From Propionibacteriaceae bacterium (GTDB lineage: Bacteria > Actinomycetota > Actinomycetes > Propionibacteriales > Propionibacteriaceae): a stretch of 49,471 nucleotides of DNA. The notes under the pieces were generated by a model that worked only from the letters and a program-made list of their open reading frames with translations, did not search any database and had not been told where the DNA came from. Both the position numbers and the translations under genes were made by a program. Positions 1 to 8,435 of this stretch are shown here, one piece after another (positions within the stretch are counted from its first letter, which is position 1; each line of letters starts with the position of its first letter). Location: NCBI GenBank assembly GCA_025965155.1, contig JAOPXN010000024.1, forward strand, positions 1 to 49,471. Reading direction: 5' to 3'.

Positions 1-533
1 CCGGCGATCTGGTCAACAGCTTTGCCCATACGTTCGCAGGCGCGGAGGCGGTCGTGCTGCCCTCGGGCTCGTGCGCTGCGATGCTGCGTAAGCACGCTCA
101 GCACGTCGCACCCGGCGTGGTGATGCCGCCGGTCTATGAGCTGTCGGAGTTCCTGATCGACGTGCTCGGAGTCACCGACGTGGGGGCCACCTTCGAACAT
201 TCGGTGACCTATCACCCGACCTGTCATTCGCTGCGCCTGCTCGGCGTCGGCGACCGGCCATACCGACTGCTGCGGGCGGTGGAGGGTCTGGAGCTGCGGG
301 CGCTGCCGGGCGCCGACGAGTGTTGTGGGTTCGGCGGGACGTTTGCGGTGAAGAACGCCGAGACGTCCTCGGCCATGGGACACGACAAGATCGCCGCCGT
401 GGCCGCCACCGGCGCGGAGATCCTGTGCGCCTCCGATGCCTCCTGCCTGATGCACCTGAGCGGCATCGCCACCAAGGAGGAGCAGCCGGTGCGCACCATG
501 CACCTGGCCGAGATCCTGGCGAGTACCCGATGA
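1..533 (+). CDS. lutA: LutA lactate-oxidation iron-sulfur subunit, 5'-truncated by window edge
   Basis: C-terminal part of the LutA (GlpC-like) subunit of the LutABC complex, which oxidises L-lactate to pyruvate. The reading frame is open from base 3, so the real start lies outside the window. The family signatures are visible: a PSGSC segment early on, YHPTCHS in the middle, and a CCG-type cluster ligand in ADECCGFGG. These cysteine-rich (CCG) motifs bind Fe-S clusters in this family. The TGA stop overlaps the ATG of lutB (ATGA), so the two are translationally coupled. The assignment is confident from the motifs and from the order A-B-C. Confidence 0.93.
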   Translation, partial: GDLVNSFAHTFAGAEAVVLPSGSCAAMLRKHAQHVAPGVVMPPVYELSEFLIDVLGVTDVGATFEHSVTYHPTCHSLRLLGVGDRPYRLLRAVEGLELRALPGADECCGFGGTFAVKNAETSSAMGHDKIAAVAATGAEILCASDASCLMHLSGIATKEEQPVRTMHLAEILASTR

Positions 534-2002
534 CCGGCCTTCGACCCCAGCCCGGCGCGGCCTACCTCGGCATGCCGGCCTTCCCAGAGGCCGCCAAGAT
601 CGCCCTCGGCGACGAGCAACTTCGGCGCAACCTCCGGCACGCCACCTCCACCATCCGCACCAAGCGGCTGAACGCCGTCGCGGAGCTGCCCGACTGGCAG
701 GACCTGCGAATGGCGGCCGCCGCGATCAAGGACAACACCTTGGCGCAGCTGGACCGCTATCTCGAACAGTTCGAGGCCGCCGCAACCGAGGCCGGAGCTG
801 TCGTGCACTGGGCGGTGGACGCCGAGGAGGCGTGTCAGATCGGGATCGACATCGCGCAGCGGCACGGGGCCCGGGACGTGATCAAGGTGAAGTCCATGGC
901 CACCCAGGAGATCGGGCTGAACGAGGCCCTGGAGGCCGCGGGAATCAACGCGTGGGAAACCGACCTGGCAGAGCTCATCGTCCAGCTCGGTGGGGACACT
1001 CCCAGCCACTTCCTGGTGCCGGCCATCCACCGCAACCGGGAGGAGATCCGCGACATCTTCGCGTCCCGGATGGGAGACGTAGGCCGGCCCGCGCCAGCGG
1101 ACCTGACCAGCGAGCCGCGCAAGCTGGCCGAGGCTGCCCGGCTGCACCTGCGGGAGAAGTTCCTCTCGACCAAGGTCGCGTTCTCCGGGGCCAACTTCGC
1201 CATCGCGGAGACCGGAACACTGGTGGTGGTGGAGTCCGAGGGCAACGGTCGGATGTGTCTGACCCTTCCCGACGTGTTGGTGTCGGTCGTCGGGATCGAG
1301 AAGCTGCTGCCAACGTTCGCGGACCTGGAGGTCTTCCTGCAGGTGCTGCCCCGGTCCTCCACCGCGGAGCGGATGAACCCGTACACGACGATGTGGACCG
1401 GTGTCACCCCCGGCGACGGGCCGCAGGAGGTACACGTCATCCTGATCGACAACGGCCGAACCCGCGCCCTGGCCGACGAGGTGGGCCGGCAGGCGCTGCG
1501 CTGCATCCGCTGCTCGGCCTGCCTCAACGTCTGCCCGGTGTACGAGCGCGTGGGCGGGCACGCGTACGGATCGGTCTACCCCGGGCCCATCGGAGCGATC
1601 CTTAACCCGCTGCTGCACGGGGTGACGGACCCACACGATGCGGCCCTGCCGTACGCCTCCAGCTTGTGCGGCGCCTGCTACGAAGCCTGCCCGGTGGCGA
1701 TCGACATCCCCACTGTGCTGATTGAGCAGCGGGCCGCGGCGGTGCACGAAAAGGCCAACCACCACCGGATTCCGACCGCTGAGGCGCTCGCCATGAAGGC
1801 CGCAGCCTGGACCTTCGCGGACTCCAAGCGGCTGGCGCGGGCGCAGCGGGCCGCGAGCCTTGGCCGCGGCGTCGCTAAGCACGTCTCCTGGCTGCCGGGG
1901 ATGATGGGCGGCTGGACGAAGAGTCGAGCCGTTCCACCGCTGCCGAGGGAGTCCTTCCGCAACTGGTGGTCCCGGACCCGCGAGTCGCAGGAGGAACAGT
2001 GA
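530..2002 (+). CDS. lutB: LutB lactate-oxidation iron-sulfur protein
   Basis: A 490-residue LutB subunit of the lactate-to-pyruvate oxidation complex. The N-terminal two thirds is the LUD (lactate utilisation) domain; motifs include NFAIAETGTL and HFLVPAIHRN. A ferredoxin-like pair of 4Fe-4S motifs follows, CIRCSACLNVCP near residue 325 and CGACYEACP near residue 380. The start was chosen at the ATG overlapping the lutA stop; the open frame extends upstream inside lutA but has no family match there. The stop overlaps the GTG of lutC. It should act as a cytoplasmic or membrane-associated electron-transfer subunit. Confidence 0.95.
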   Translation: MTGLRPQPGAAYLGMPAFPEAAKIALGDEQLRRNLRHATSTIRTKRLNAVAELPDWQDLRMAAAAIKDNTLAQLDRYLEQFEAAATEAGAVVHWAVDAEEACQIGIDIAQRHGARDVIKVKSMATQEIGLNEALEAAGINAWETDLAELIVQLGGDTPSHFLVPAIHRNREEIRDIFASRMGDVGRPAPADLTSEPRKLAEAARLHLREKFLSTKVAFSGANFAIAETGTLVVVESEGNGRMCLTLPDVLVSVVGIEKLLPTFADLEVFLQVLPRSSTAERMNPYTTMWTGVTPGDGPQEVHVILIDNGRTRALADEVGRQALRCIRCSACLNVCPVYERVGGHAYGSVYPGPIGAILNPLLHGVTDPHDAALPYASSLCGACYEACPVAIDIPTVLIEQRAAAVHEKANHHRIPTAEALAMKAAAWTFADSKRLARAQRAASLGRGVAKHVSWLPGMMGGWTKSRAVPPLPRESFRNWWSRTRESQEEQ

Positions 2003-2616
2003 GCAGTCGGGACAGAGTGCTGGGCGCGGTACGGTCGGCCATCGCAGGCGCGGCCGCACCGGACGTCCCTCGAAGCTATGACACCTCGCTTCCCCTGGAC
2101 CGCGAGAAGCTGGTTGACCTGCTGGCCGAGCGGCTCGACGACTACCGCGCCGACGTGCGCCGGATCAAGCGTTCCGACCTGGCCCGCACGGTCGGATCGG
2201 TACTCGCGGAGCGGGGGGCGACGAGCGTAGTTGTCCCCGGCGACCTGGACCCCTCCTGGCTGACCACCGTCACCTGCACTGTGCTCTGGGACGACCCGCC
2301 GATGGAGCACCGTTGGCTGGACGAGATCAGTGCCGTGGTCACCGGGAGTGCGCTCAGTATCGCGCTGACCGGGACGATTGTGCTCGACGCCGGCGCGGCG
2401 CAGGGGCGTCGGGTGATCACCCTGATCCCCGATCTGCATGTGTGCGTGGTGGACGCCGACAGTGTGGTGGGAACCGTGTCGGAGGCGGTACACCGGCTGG
2501 ACCCTAGGCGGCCACAGACCTGGATCAGCGGACCGAGCGCCACCAGCGACATTGAGCTGGACCGGGTGGAAGGCGTGCACGGTCCGCGCACTCTGGTGGT
2601 GCTGATCCTCGAGTGA
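1999..2616 (+). CDS. lutC: LutC lactate utilisation protein C
   Basis: A 205-residue LUD-domain protein, third subunit of the LutABC lactate oxidation system. The GTG start overlaps the lutB TGA (GTGA) and sits behind a strong ribosome site AGGAGGA at 1989-1995, which decides the start over the upstream in-frame codons. The C-terminal half carries the LUD pattern SIALTGTIVLDAG followed by LIPDLHVCVV, as in YkgG/LutC proteins. It is the last gene of a tightly packed three-gene operon. No regulator or lactate permease is visible, so these may lie upstream of the window. Confidence 0.93.
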   Translation: MSSRDRVLGAVRSAIAGAAAPDVPRSYDTSLPLDREKLVDLLAERLDDYRADVRRIKRSDLARTVGSVLAERGATSVVVPGDLDPSWLTTVTCTVLWDDPPMEHRWLDEISAVVTGSALSIALTGTIVLDAGAAQGRRVITLIPDLHVCVVDADSVVGTVSEAVHRLDPRRPQTWISGPSATSDIELDRVEGVHGPRTLVVLILE

Positions 2617-2633
2617 CCCCGCTCACGGGCCGC

Positions 2634-2650
2634 TCGGGAAGAAATCCCGA
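2634..2650 (+). terminator. short hairpin after lutC, possible weak terminator
   Basis: A perfect 6-bp stem TCGGGA / TCCCGA with an AGAAA loop, 17 nt after the lutC stop and followed by CAGTTTATAG. The U tract is short, so termination would be weak. It also lies immediately upstream of the promoter of the next gene. Confidence 0.4.
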
Positions 2651-2655
2651 CAGTT

Positions 2656-2668
2656 TATAGTTCAACTA
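2656..2668 (+). promoter_or_regulatory. -10 element with overlapping palindromic operator
   Basis: TATAGT at 2656-2661 fits a TANNNT -10 and would start transcription about 3 to 4 nt before the ATG at 2672, giving an almost leaderless mRNA. It is overlapped by the perfect palindrome TAGTT-C-AACTA at 2658-2668. A palindrome on the -10 is the layout of a repressor operator of MarR or TetR type. No regulator gene is adjacent. Confidence 0.45.
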
Positions 2669-2671
2669 AAT

Positions 2672-3319
2672 ATGACACAGCTTGCAGATCAGCACCTTGA
2701 CTTCGCCGCACTCGAGGCCGAGTTCACGCCGCATCTGGCACTCGGCGTCGACGCTCAGAATCTTCTGTTCAGGGACGCCCGCACCCCGAACTCGTTTACC
2801 GACGAGCCGGTGACGGATGCCCAACTGGAGGCGATCTACGAACTCGCCAAGTGGGCTCCCACCGCGATGAATAGCCAGCCGCTGAGAGTCCTGGCGGTCC
2901 GTAGCGACGAGGCGCGCGCACGCCTGATCCCCCACCTGGCCGGCAGCAACCAGGCCCGTACCGCCAGCGCCCCGCTCGTCCTCGTCCTGGCCGCCGACTA
3001 CGACTTCCACGACGACTTCGCCAAGACCTTCCCGGTCTTCCCCGGCGCACGCGACGTGTTCGCCGACGAGTCGGCCCGGATCGAGTCGGCAACGATGAAC
3101 GCCACCCTGCAGATGGGCTACTTCATCGTCGCGATCCGCGCGGCCGGACTGACCGCCGGCCCGATGACGGGCTTCGACGCCGACGGCGTGACCCGGGAGT
3201 TCTTCCCCGACGGCCGGCACCGCGCCCTGATGGTGGTGAACGTCGGCCATCCAGCCGCCGACGCCTTCCGTTCACGGCAGCCGCGGCTGGACTACGACGA
3301 GGCAGTCGCCACCGTCTGA
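2672..3319 (+). CDS. RutE-like malonic semialdehyde reductase, nitroreductase family
   Basis: A 215-residue FMN-dependent nitroreductase-fold protein. The order and sequence of motifs (FRDARTPNSFTDEPVTD, then LAKWAPTAMNSQPLR) match the RutE/malonic semialdehyde reductase subfamily that reduces 3-oxopropanoate to 3-hydroxypropanoate with NAD(P)H. The length fits the family. No ribosome site precedes the ATG, and the -10 lies only about 10 nt upstream, so the transcript is probably nearly leaderless. No other Rut pathway genes are present, so the physiological substrate is unproven. It converges on the next gene with a 19-nt gap. Confidence 0.82.
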   Translation: MTQLADQHLDFAALEAEFTPHLALGVDAQNLLFRDARTPNSFTDEPVTDAQLEAIYELAKWAPTAMNSQPLRVLAVRSDEARARLIPHLAGSNQARTASAPLVLVLAADYDFHDDFAKTFPVFPGARDVFADESARIESATMNATLQMGYFIVAIRAAGLTAGPMTGFDADGVTREFFPDGRHRALMVVNVGHPAADAFRSRQPRLDYDEAVATV

Positions 3320-3338
3320 TCGGCGGACTGGCAGAGGC

Positions 3339-4721
3339 TCAGTCGCCGAGCACCGTACCCGCCGGAACGGTCTGCGGCGAGCCCTCGTCGGGCAGTGTCG
3401 CCTTGCCGACGACGGTAACGTCGGCCTCGAAGGTCCAGTCCCCGTTCACCGTGAAGCCTTCGGCATTCTTCAGCGACGGCGCGCCAGCCGCGAACCGCTG
3501 TTCGAAGGCGGAGATGGTCTTGTAGTAGGACCCGTCCAGCTCGATCAGCGGCACCGGGTCGGCCACCTTCACCAGCCGGGCATCGTCGGTGACTTCGTAC
3601 ACATCGGAGCGAAGCAGCAGCAGGTCGCTGGTGGTCTTCACCGGCAGGAACCGGTCCCGGCCGACGCCGATCGCCGTGGCGCCCTCGAACACCTCGATAG
3701 CCGAGCCCATCGCTGTCTCGATCTGGACCACCTCGGGTGAGCTCGGGTCCGCCGGGTCGACGGTCTTCTCGTTCTTGATCAGCGGCAGTCCCAGCACCGA
3801 CTTGCGCTCAGCCAGCGTGCGGGCCAGGTTCTCCAGGTCGAACCACAGGTTGTTGGTGTGGAAGTACGGGTGCCGGTGCTCGTCGGTGAAGAAGTCCATC
3901 TCCTCCTTCGGCGTTTGTGCCGTGTCGCGCAGGATCAGCTGCCCGTCGGCCTTGCGGATGGCCAGATGGCCACCCTTGCGGTCCGCCGGAGTCCGCCGGC
4001 ACACCTCTGCCGCGTACGGGGCACCGCTGGCAGCGAACCAGCCGGCGATGGTGGCGTTCGGCGCCGCTCCGAGGTTGTCGGAGTTCGAAACCGAGGCATA
4101 GCGATATCCCTTGGCCAGCAGGTTGTCCAGCACGCCGGATGCGGCCAGTGCCGTGTAGAGGTCTCCGTGGCCCGGCGGACACCATTCCAGGGTCGGGTCG
4201 TCCGGCCATTCCACCGGAGTGAGGTCGCTCTTGAGCAGCTTGGGCTCCTGGTTCTGGACGAACTCCAGCCCGATCCCCTCCACCTCGAGGTTGTCGTACT
4301 TGGCCAGCGCCGCCAGGGTGTCCTCAGAGGTACGGAAGCTGTTCATGAAGATCAACGGCAGCGGCGCCCCGTGGGTCTCCCGGGCGGTCAGCACCTGGTC
4401 CACGATCAGGTCGAGGAACGACTTGCCGTCGCGGACCGGCAGCAAGGACTTCGCCTTGTCCATTCCCATCGAGGTACCGAGGCCGCCGTTGAGCTTGATG
4501 ATCACGGTCTTCTCGAACGCCGCCTTGGCGTCGCTGTCGCTCACGGTCACGTCCTCGAGCAGCGGCGGGGCGTCCAGCGGCTCGATGGTGTCCTCGGGGA
4601 TGAAGCCGGTGGCCCCATCCTCAAGCGCGTGGTAGTAGTGCTCGAAGACGGCGATCGCCTGCTCGTGCACTCCTGCCGCGGCCATCTTGTCGGTTGCGCT
4701 CTTCAGTCCCTCAAGGCTCAT
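3339..4721 (-). CDS. UTP--glucose-1-phosphate uridylyltransferase, UDPGP (eukaryote-like) family
   Basis: A 460-residue member of the UDPGP family (PF01704-type), the fold of eukaryotic UGP2 rather than bacterial GalU. The nucleotide-binding loop LNGGLGTSMG lies near residues 77-86, and later family signatures (CPPGHGDLYTAL, VSNSDNLGA, FHTNNLWF) are intact. It should make UDP-glucose from UTP and glucose-1-phosphate for glycogen, trehalose or envelope sugars. The start was taken at ATG 4721, where the family N-terminus begins; a GTG at 4772 would add 17 residues without similarity. Converges with the nitroreductase. Confidence 0.9.
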   Translation of the reverse strand: MSLEGLKSATDKMAAAGVHEQAIAVFEHYYHALEDGATGFIPEDTIEPLDAPPLLEDVTVSDSDAKAAFEKTVIIKLNGGLGTSMGMDKAKSLLPVRDGKSFLDLIVDQVLTARETHGAPLPLIFMNSFRTSEDTLAALAKYDNLEVEGIGLEFVQNQEPKLLKSDLTPVEWPDDPTLEWCPPGHGDLYTALAASGVLDNLLAKGYRYASVSNSDNLGAAPNATIAGWFAASGAPYAAEVCRRTPADRKGGHLAIRKADGQLILRDTAQTPKEEMDFFTDEHRHPYFHTNNLWFDLENLARTLAERKSVLGLPLIKNEKTVDPADPSSPEVVQIETAMGSAIEVFEGATAIGVGRDRFLPVKTTSDLLLLRSDVYEVTDDARLVKVADPVPLIELDGSYYKTISAFEQRFAAGAPSLKNAEGFTVNGDWTFEADVTVVGKATLPDEGSPQTVPAGTVLGD

Positions 4722-4782
4722 GTTGCAGATCGTAGGGGAGGCAGCGTGGACGCGCCCAGGGGTGATGCCCACAATTCCGCGG

Positions 4783-5808
4783 TTACTTGGTCTTCGGGGC
4801 CAGCCCCGCCATGAAGGCGACGGTCACTTTCTGGATCTCGGCCTGCGCCTGCTGCCGCGGAACGCCCGGTTCGCCGTCACCGCGCTGCTCGCCGTAGTCG
4901 CCGAAGCTCGAGTGGGTCGCTCCCTGGATGCTGACGTACCGGGTGCCCGCCGGCAGGTCAGCCTTGGCGTCTTCAATATCGGACGGGGTGGTGAGCCGGT
5001 CGGCCGTGCCGGACACGGAGAGGACCTTGAGCTCGGTCCGCTTCAGCCCGCCGGAGGGGTACGAGGCGAACAGAACCAGCCCTTCCACCCGGGGGTGGCT
5101 GTCGGCGAACCTGGCCGCCGCGACACCGCCCAGCGAGTGCCCGCCGACCGACCAGTGGTTGATTTCCGGATGGACATCCAGCACCGCCTGCGCGTGGTTG
5201 ACCTGGAGCATCGATACACCGAGAGGCTCCTTGAGGATGGCGACGAAGTAGCCGGCCTCAGCGAGCGGCCGGAGGATGTGTGCGTACGCCCGCGTGTCCA
5301 CCCGTGCCCCGGGAGCGAACACCAGCCCGATCGTCGGTCGGATCGGGTCGCCGCCGGGCGTCCGGCGGATCGGCACCAGCTCAAGCCAGCCGAGCCGGTC
5401 GGCGATCCGTACCGTGGTCGAGGAGCGGGTGGCCGCGACGGCGACCGATGTCGCGGCGAACGGGCGGGCCCAGGCGAGGCTCGCGGCGAGCACCACGCAG
5501 ATCAGCAAAGCGGGGACTGCGATCGCAATCCGCCAGGTGGCTCGCCTGGCCAGCTGCTGCGGCGTCCGGCGCGGCCGATGGGCTGGCGGCAGCCGGTTCC
5601 CGAGCAGCAGCGTGGCGATGGCCCAGGCGATGGCGACGATTCCCAGTAGGCCGCTGGCGACGGCGAGGGCCAACATCAACGGGTGCCCGCTCAGCACCAC
5701 CTGCCAACGGGTCCAGCCGAGCCACACCGGCACCAGCACTAGGGCCGCGCCGACCACTAGCCAAGCCGCGGCCAGCACCTTGTCACTGGTCTCCCCCGGT
5801 TGAGCCAT
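4783..5808 (-). CDS. membrane-anchored alpha/beta hydrolase
   Basis: A 341-residue protein. Three hydrophobic segments (about residues 11-31, 43-69 and 92-113) precede an extracytoplasmic alpha/beta-hydrolase domain. The nucleophile elbow is GGHSLGG with Ser225. The catalytic His is probably in GATHSSFGDYGEQ near residue 297, a motif seen in the Abhydrolase_5-type family. The substrate is unknown; esterase or lipase activity is the family expectation. No ribosome site is visible, but TAACCT lies 7 nt before the ATG, so the transcript may be leaderless. The intergenic gap to the UDPGP gene is 61 nt, so co-transcription with it is possible. Confidence 0.82.
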   Translation of the reverse strand: MAQPGETSDKVLAAAWLVVGAALVLVPVWLGWTRWQVVLSGHPLMLALAVASGLLGIVAIAWAIATLLLGNRLPPAHRPRRTPQQLARRATWRIAIAVPALLICVVLAASLAWARPFAATSVAVAATRSSTTVRIADRLGWLELVPIRRTPGGDPIRPTIGLVFAPGARVDTRAYAHILRPLAEAGYFVAILKEPLGVSMLQVNHAQAVLDVHPEINHWSVGGHSLGGVAAARFADSHPRVEGLVLFASYPSGGLKRTELKVLSVSGTADRLTTPSDIEDAKADLPAGTRYVSIQGATHSSFGDYGEQRGDGEPGVPRQQAQAEIQKVTVAFMAGLAPKTK

Positions 5809-5854
5809 GGACAGGAGGTTAGTCGCTGGAAGTTGTCCGAGCGGGCGTTAGGAA

Positions 5855-6340
5855 TCAGTCTGCAATGTCGGCCACGGTGGCGCCGTAGGCAGCGACCAGG
5901 TCATCCACCTCAACGAAGGACGAGAACCCGTGCCCGCCGGCACCCATGGCCACCCGCGCACCGGCCAGCCGCTCGTCGACGAACACCGGCCAGACCGGGA
6001 CGCTACCCACTGGGGTGATGGTGCCGCGCTCGTAGCCGGTCGCCTCCAGGGCCACCTCCGCCGTCGGCATGGACAGCTTGTTGACGCCAAGCAGCGCCCG
6101 GAGCTTGGGCCACGCGAGCTGCCGATCGCCGCCGATAACGGCAAACAGATAGTTGTCCTGACCTCGCTTGATCACCAACGTCTTCGCCAGGTCCTGCGGG
6201 CGGATGCCGAGCAGCTCGGCCGCCTCGGGCAGGCTCCGGGCCGGCGGCCGCCTGCGTACCTCGACCGGCAGCCCGCGTTCAGCCGCGGCGGTCAGCATCC
6301 GCTGTACGCCGGCTGGGTGGCTATCGTCGTGCTGGTCCAC
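5855..6340 (-). CDS. ybaK: YbaK/EbsC-type Cys-tRNA(Pro) deacylase
   Basis: A 161-residue YbaK-domain protein that hydrolyses mischarged Cys-tRNA(Pro). The family core is clear: LAKTLVIK near the N-terminal third, then VIGGDRQLAWPKLRALLG, GYERGTITPVG and a C-terminal GxGGHGFSSFVEVDDL. The start is uncertain. GTG 6340 gives family length and has AGGGTGAG upstream; GTG 6349 is also in frame. The frame stays open upstream into the tRNA gene, but that extension cannot be coding. It is transcribed away from tRNA-Arg on the opposite strand. Confidence 0.85.
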   Translation of the reverse strand: MDQHDDSHPAGVQRMLTAAAERGLPVEVRRRPPARSLPEAAELLGIRPQDLAKTLVIKRGQDNYLFAVIGGDRQLAWPKLRALLGVNKLSMPTAEVALEATGYERGTITPVGSVPVWPVFVDERLAGARVAMGAGGHGFSSFVEVDDLVAAYGATVADIAD

Positions 6341-6430
6341 CTTGCTCACCCTAGTTATCCGGGGACTGGGCGGTGCTGCGATCCCCCGAACGTGCTTCAC
6401 GGCGTACCTTGCAGATACTCTGTGTGACCG

Positions 6431-6503
6431 GCCCCCATAGCTCAGGGGATAGAGCAAAGGTTTCCTAAACCTTGTGTCGCAGGTTCGAATCCTGCTGGGG
6501 GCG
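6431..6503 (+). tRNA. tRNA-Arg (anticodon CCT)
   Basis: A complete cloverleaf of 73 nt plus an encoded CCA at 6504-6506. The acceptor stem is GCCCCCA / TGGGGGC, the D stem GCTC / GAGC, the anticodon stem AAGGT / ACCTT with loop TTCCTAA (anticodon CCT at 6464-6466), and the T arm GCAGG-TTCGAAT-CCTGC. It reads AGG arginine codons, which are rare in high-GC actinobacteria. tRNA 3' ends of this kind are common integration sites, and a stretch of accessory character follows. Confidence 0.97.
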
Positions 6504-6506
6504 CCA

Positions 6507-6822
6507 AAGCAACACCGCTAGTCAGCCGCCGCTTCTGACCCGTGAGCGAGGCAGCGCGACCACGGCCCGACGGGCCTCAGGCCGGACAGCAGGACGCAGA
6601 AGCCCTCGAAATCGGTCTCATCCAGCCAGCCCGCAACGGGACACGATTCCCCCGTCTCGTCAGGAGGCAGTCTGCAGTACGCCTCGCGTTCGTTCAGTCT
6701 TCGGAGCTGCGCAGTTCTCAGTCGTGTGCTTGACGCCGCCGACACCGAGGAGCAGCGTTGGTTGTCGGAGGAGTTGCGACCATCCTTCTGACCACAGACG
6801 CCCTGACCGAAGGCGGTGAAAC
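6507..6822. other. 316-bp gap after tRNA-Arg without a recognised gene
   Basis: No recognisable family on either strand. The only frame with plausible codon use is on the minus strand at 6518-6745 (75 codons, GTG start, ending in a TAG just after the tRNA). It has no clear ribosome site and I cannot assign it, so I do not call it a gene. The right end holds the ribosome site of the following hydrolase (AAGGCGGTGA, 6810-6819). Confidence 0.5.
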
Positions 6823-7554
6823 ATGATCACAACCACAGCCGAGGCGAGCGTCGTCCTCGTACACGGCGGATTCGTCGACGGATCCGGCTGGAAGGCGGTG
6901 TACAACCTACTTAAGGCCGACGGCCATCGCGTCACGGTGGTGCAGAACCCAACCCTGTCCCTAGAGGGCGATGTCGCAGCCACCCATTGGGTCATTGATG
7001 CGGAGAACAGTCCTATCGTGCTGGTTGGTCACTCCTATGGCGGCGCAGTCATCACCGAGGCCGGGACCGACCCCAAGGTGGCCGCGCTTGTCTACATCGC
7101 AGCGTTTGCGCCAGACCGTGGTGAGTCGGTCAATACGCTGATCGCCGACCCGCCACCCGGAGCTCCGGTCCCGCCGATTCTGCCTCCCCGGGATGGGTTC
7201 CTGTTGCTCGACAGAGCGAAGTTTCAGGACTCGTTTGCCGCCGACCTGCCTGCCGGCGAAGCCAGTTTCATGGCCGACTCCCAGGTCCCGTGGGGAGTCG
7301 ACGCACTCGCCGGATCGGTCACAGAACCCGCCTGGCGGTCCAAGCCCAGCTGGTACCTGGTCGCCACCGAGGACCGTATGATCCCGCCACCTGCGCAGCG
7401 CGCCATGGCCGAACGGGCCGGCTCTACCACCGTCGAGGTTCAAGGCAGCCACTCCGTATACCTTTCCCAACCCGATGCGGTTGCCACACTCATCGGTAAG
7501 GCCGCCGCTGCGGTGAAGAATCCGCGCGGTGCCCATCCGGGGCCGGTGGCTTAG
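6823..7554 (+). CDS. alpha/beta hydrolase (MenH/EstA-like)
   Basis: A 243-residue soluble alpha/beta hydrolase. The oxyanion segment VLVHGGFVDGSGW lies near residues 11-23 and the nucleophile elbow VGHSYGGAV has Ser71. The acid is probably in VATEDRMIPP, and the His in GSHSVYLSQP near the C-terminus. Such proteins act on small esters or organic substrates and are often found near AraC-type regulators. The ATG follows AAGGCGGTGA. It is the first gene downstream of tRNA-Arg and stands alone on its strand until the AraC gene. No signal peptide is visible. Confidence 0.85.
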   Translation: MITTTAEASVVLVHGGFVDGSGWKAVYNLLKADGHRVTVVQNPTLSLEGDVAATHWVIDAENSPIVLVGHSYGGAVITEAGTDPKVAALVYIAAFAPDRGESVNTLIADPPPGAPVPPILPPRDGFLLLDRAKFQDSFAADLPAGEASFMADSQVPWGVDALAGSVTEPAWRSKPSWYLVATEDRMIPPPAQRAMAERAGSTTVEVQGSHSVYLSQPDAVATLIGKAAAAVKNPRGAHPGPVA

Positions 7555-8115
7555 CTGCTGCGGCGTTGATGTAGATCTGGCCGGGCTCGCCGCGGGGTGT
7601 GTCGCCACAGGATGATCGATGTGACGAGGATCCAGATCCAAAAGCCGAAAGCGCCGACACCTGTGACCGGACCACCAACGTCGAAAAGCCGCCCCGTGCT
7701 GCTCAAGGCGGCGACTTGGAGGATGCGCCCACGACTACACAAGCGCCAGCAACGAAAGCGATCGCGCCAAGCCACCGTGGAAAGAGATGTGAACCCACCA
7801 TGCCGCCCGAGGCCGCCAGGACTGACGCCCCCAATGGAACGAATACGATGAGGAAAAGCAAGCTCGCGGCCGCCTCCAGGGCCGCGATTGCGGACGCGTC
7901 GACCCGCGCGTTGGTCACCAGGCGGCGGCAGCAGCCGGACCGAATGACACGATTTCTATGGTGACGCTGACGATCATCGCCGCCACGGCGAAGTCGATGA
8001 GTGGCCGGAGTCTCGAAACGCCTTCCGCAGCATGATCATAGTCGGCGTGATGCTTCCGCGCAGGTCCCCGTTAATGATCATGGAGACGGACGTTTCCGAT
8101 TGTCGCCAAGCGAGG
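7551..8115 (-). pseudogene. frame-disrupted multi-pass membrane protein gene
   Basis: Three or more consecutive minus-strand frames together read like one small membrane protein. From the 5' side: a frame with SVSMIINGDLRGS and LRKAF (about 8115-8000); a frame with LRPLIDFAVAAMIVSVTIE and FGPAAAAAW that stops at TGA near 7917; then ASLLFLIVFVPLG to HLFPRWLGAIAFVAGACVVV (about 7918-7703); then FGFWIWILVTSIILWRHTP (to 7551). The hydrophobic segments join naturally across the frame changes, so several indels have disrupted the gene. The family is not identified. The 5' limit is approximate. Confidence 0.6.
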
Positions 8116-8119
8116 TAAC

Positions 8120-8435
8120 GGCTTGGTTATCCGCTATGCCAGGGTGAGGTCGGCTGTCTCGATACTGGACCACCCGACAATATCCAGGGCAGCACGCTGT
8201 GCCGACCTTGTAGTAGCGGGGTGGTGGCGCAGGCCATCGTTGGCGCTCCGCCACCGCCCCTCTCGGCTGAGAGAGGTGGGAGTCTCAGCAGAGGTTACGG
8301 CACCTGACTTAACACTGCGTGGCCAACCGGACGCAATCTGGCCGCCGCAGCCAGCGTCGCCCCATGGCTAGTTGTGCGCTTTGCGGCCAGAAATACCTCA
8401 TAAGACCCTAAAGTGGTGCCGAAAGGGGATTTGTC
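8120..8435. other. gap upstream of the AraC gene
   Basis: About 316 bp between the disrupted membrane gene and the AraC regulator. I see no supported gene. It contains a short perfect hairpin, CTCTC-ggct-GAGAG, near 8261-8274. It should also hold the promoter of the AraC gene, which I cannot pinpoint. Confidence 0.4.

Noticed and set aside
224-2059. 611-codon minus-strand frame
   Set aside because: Antisense to lutA and lutB; the plus-strand genes have diagnostic Fe-S motifs.
6518-6745. 75-codon minus-strand frame after tRNA-Arg
   Set aside because: Codon use is fair but there is no ribosome site, no family match and the start is poor; left as uncertain intergenic.
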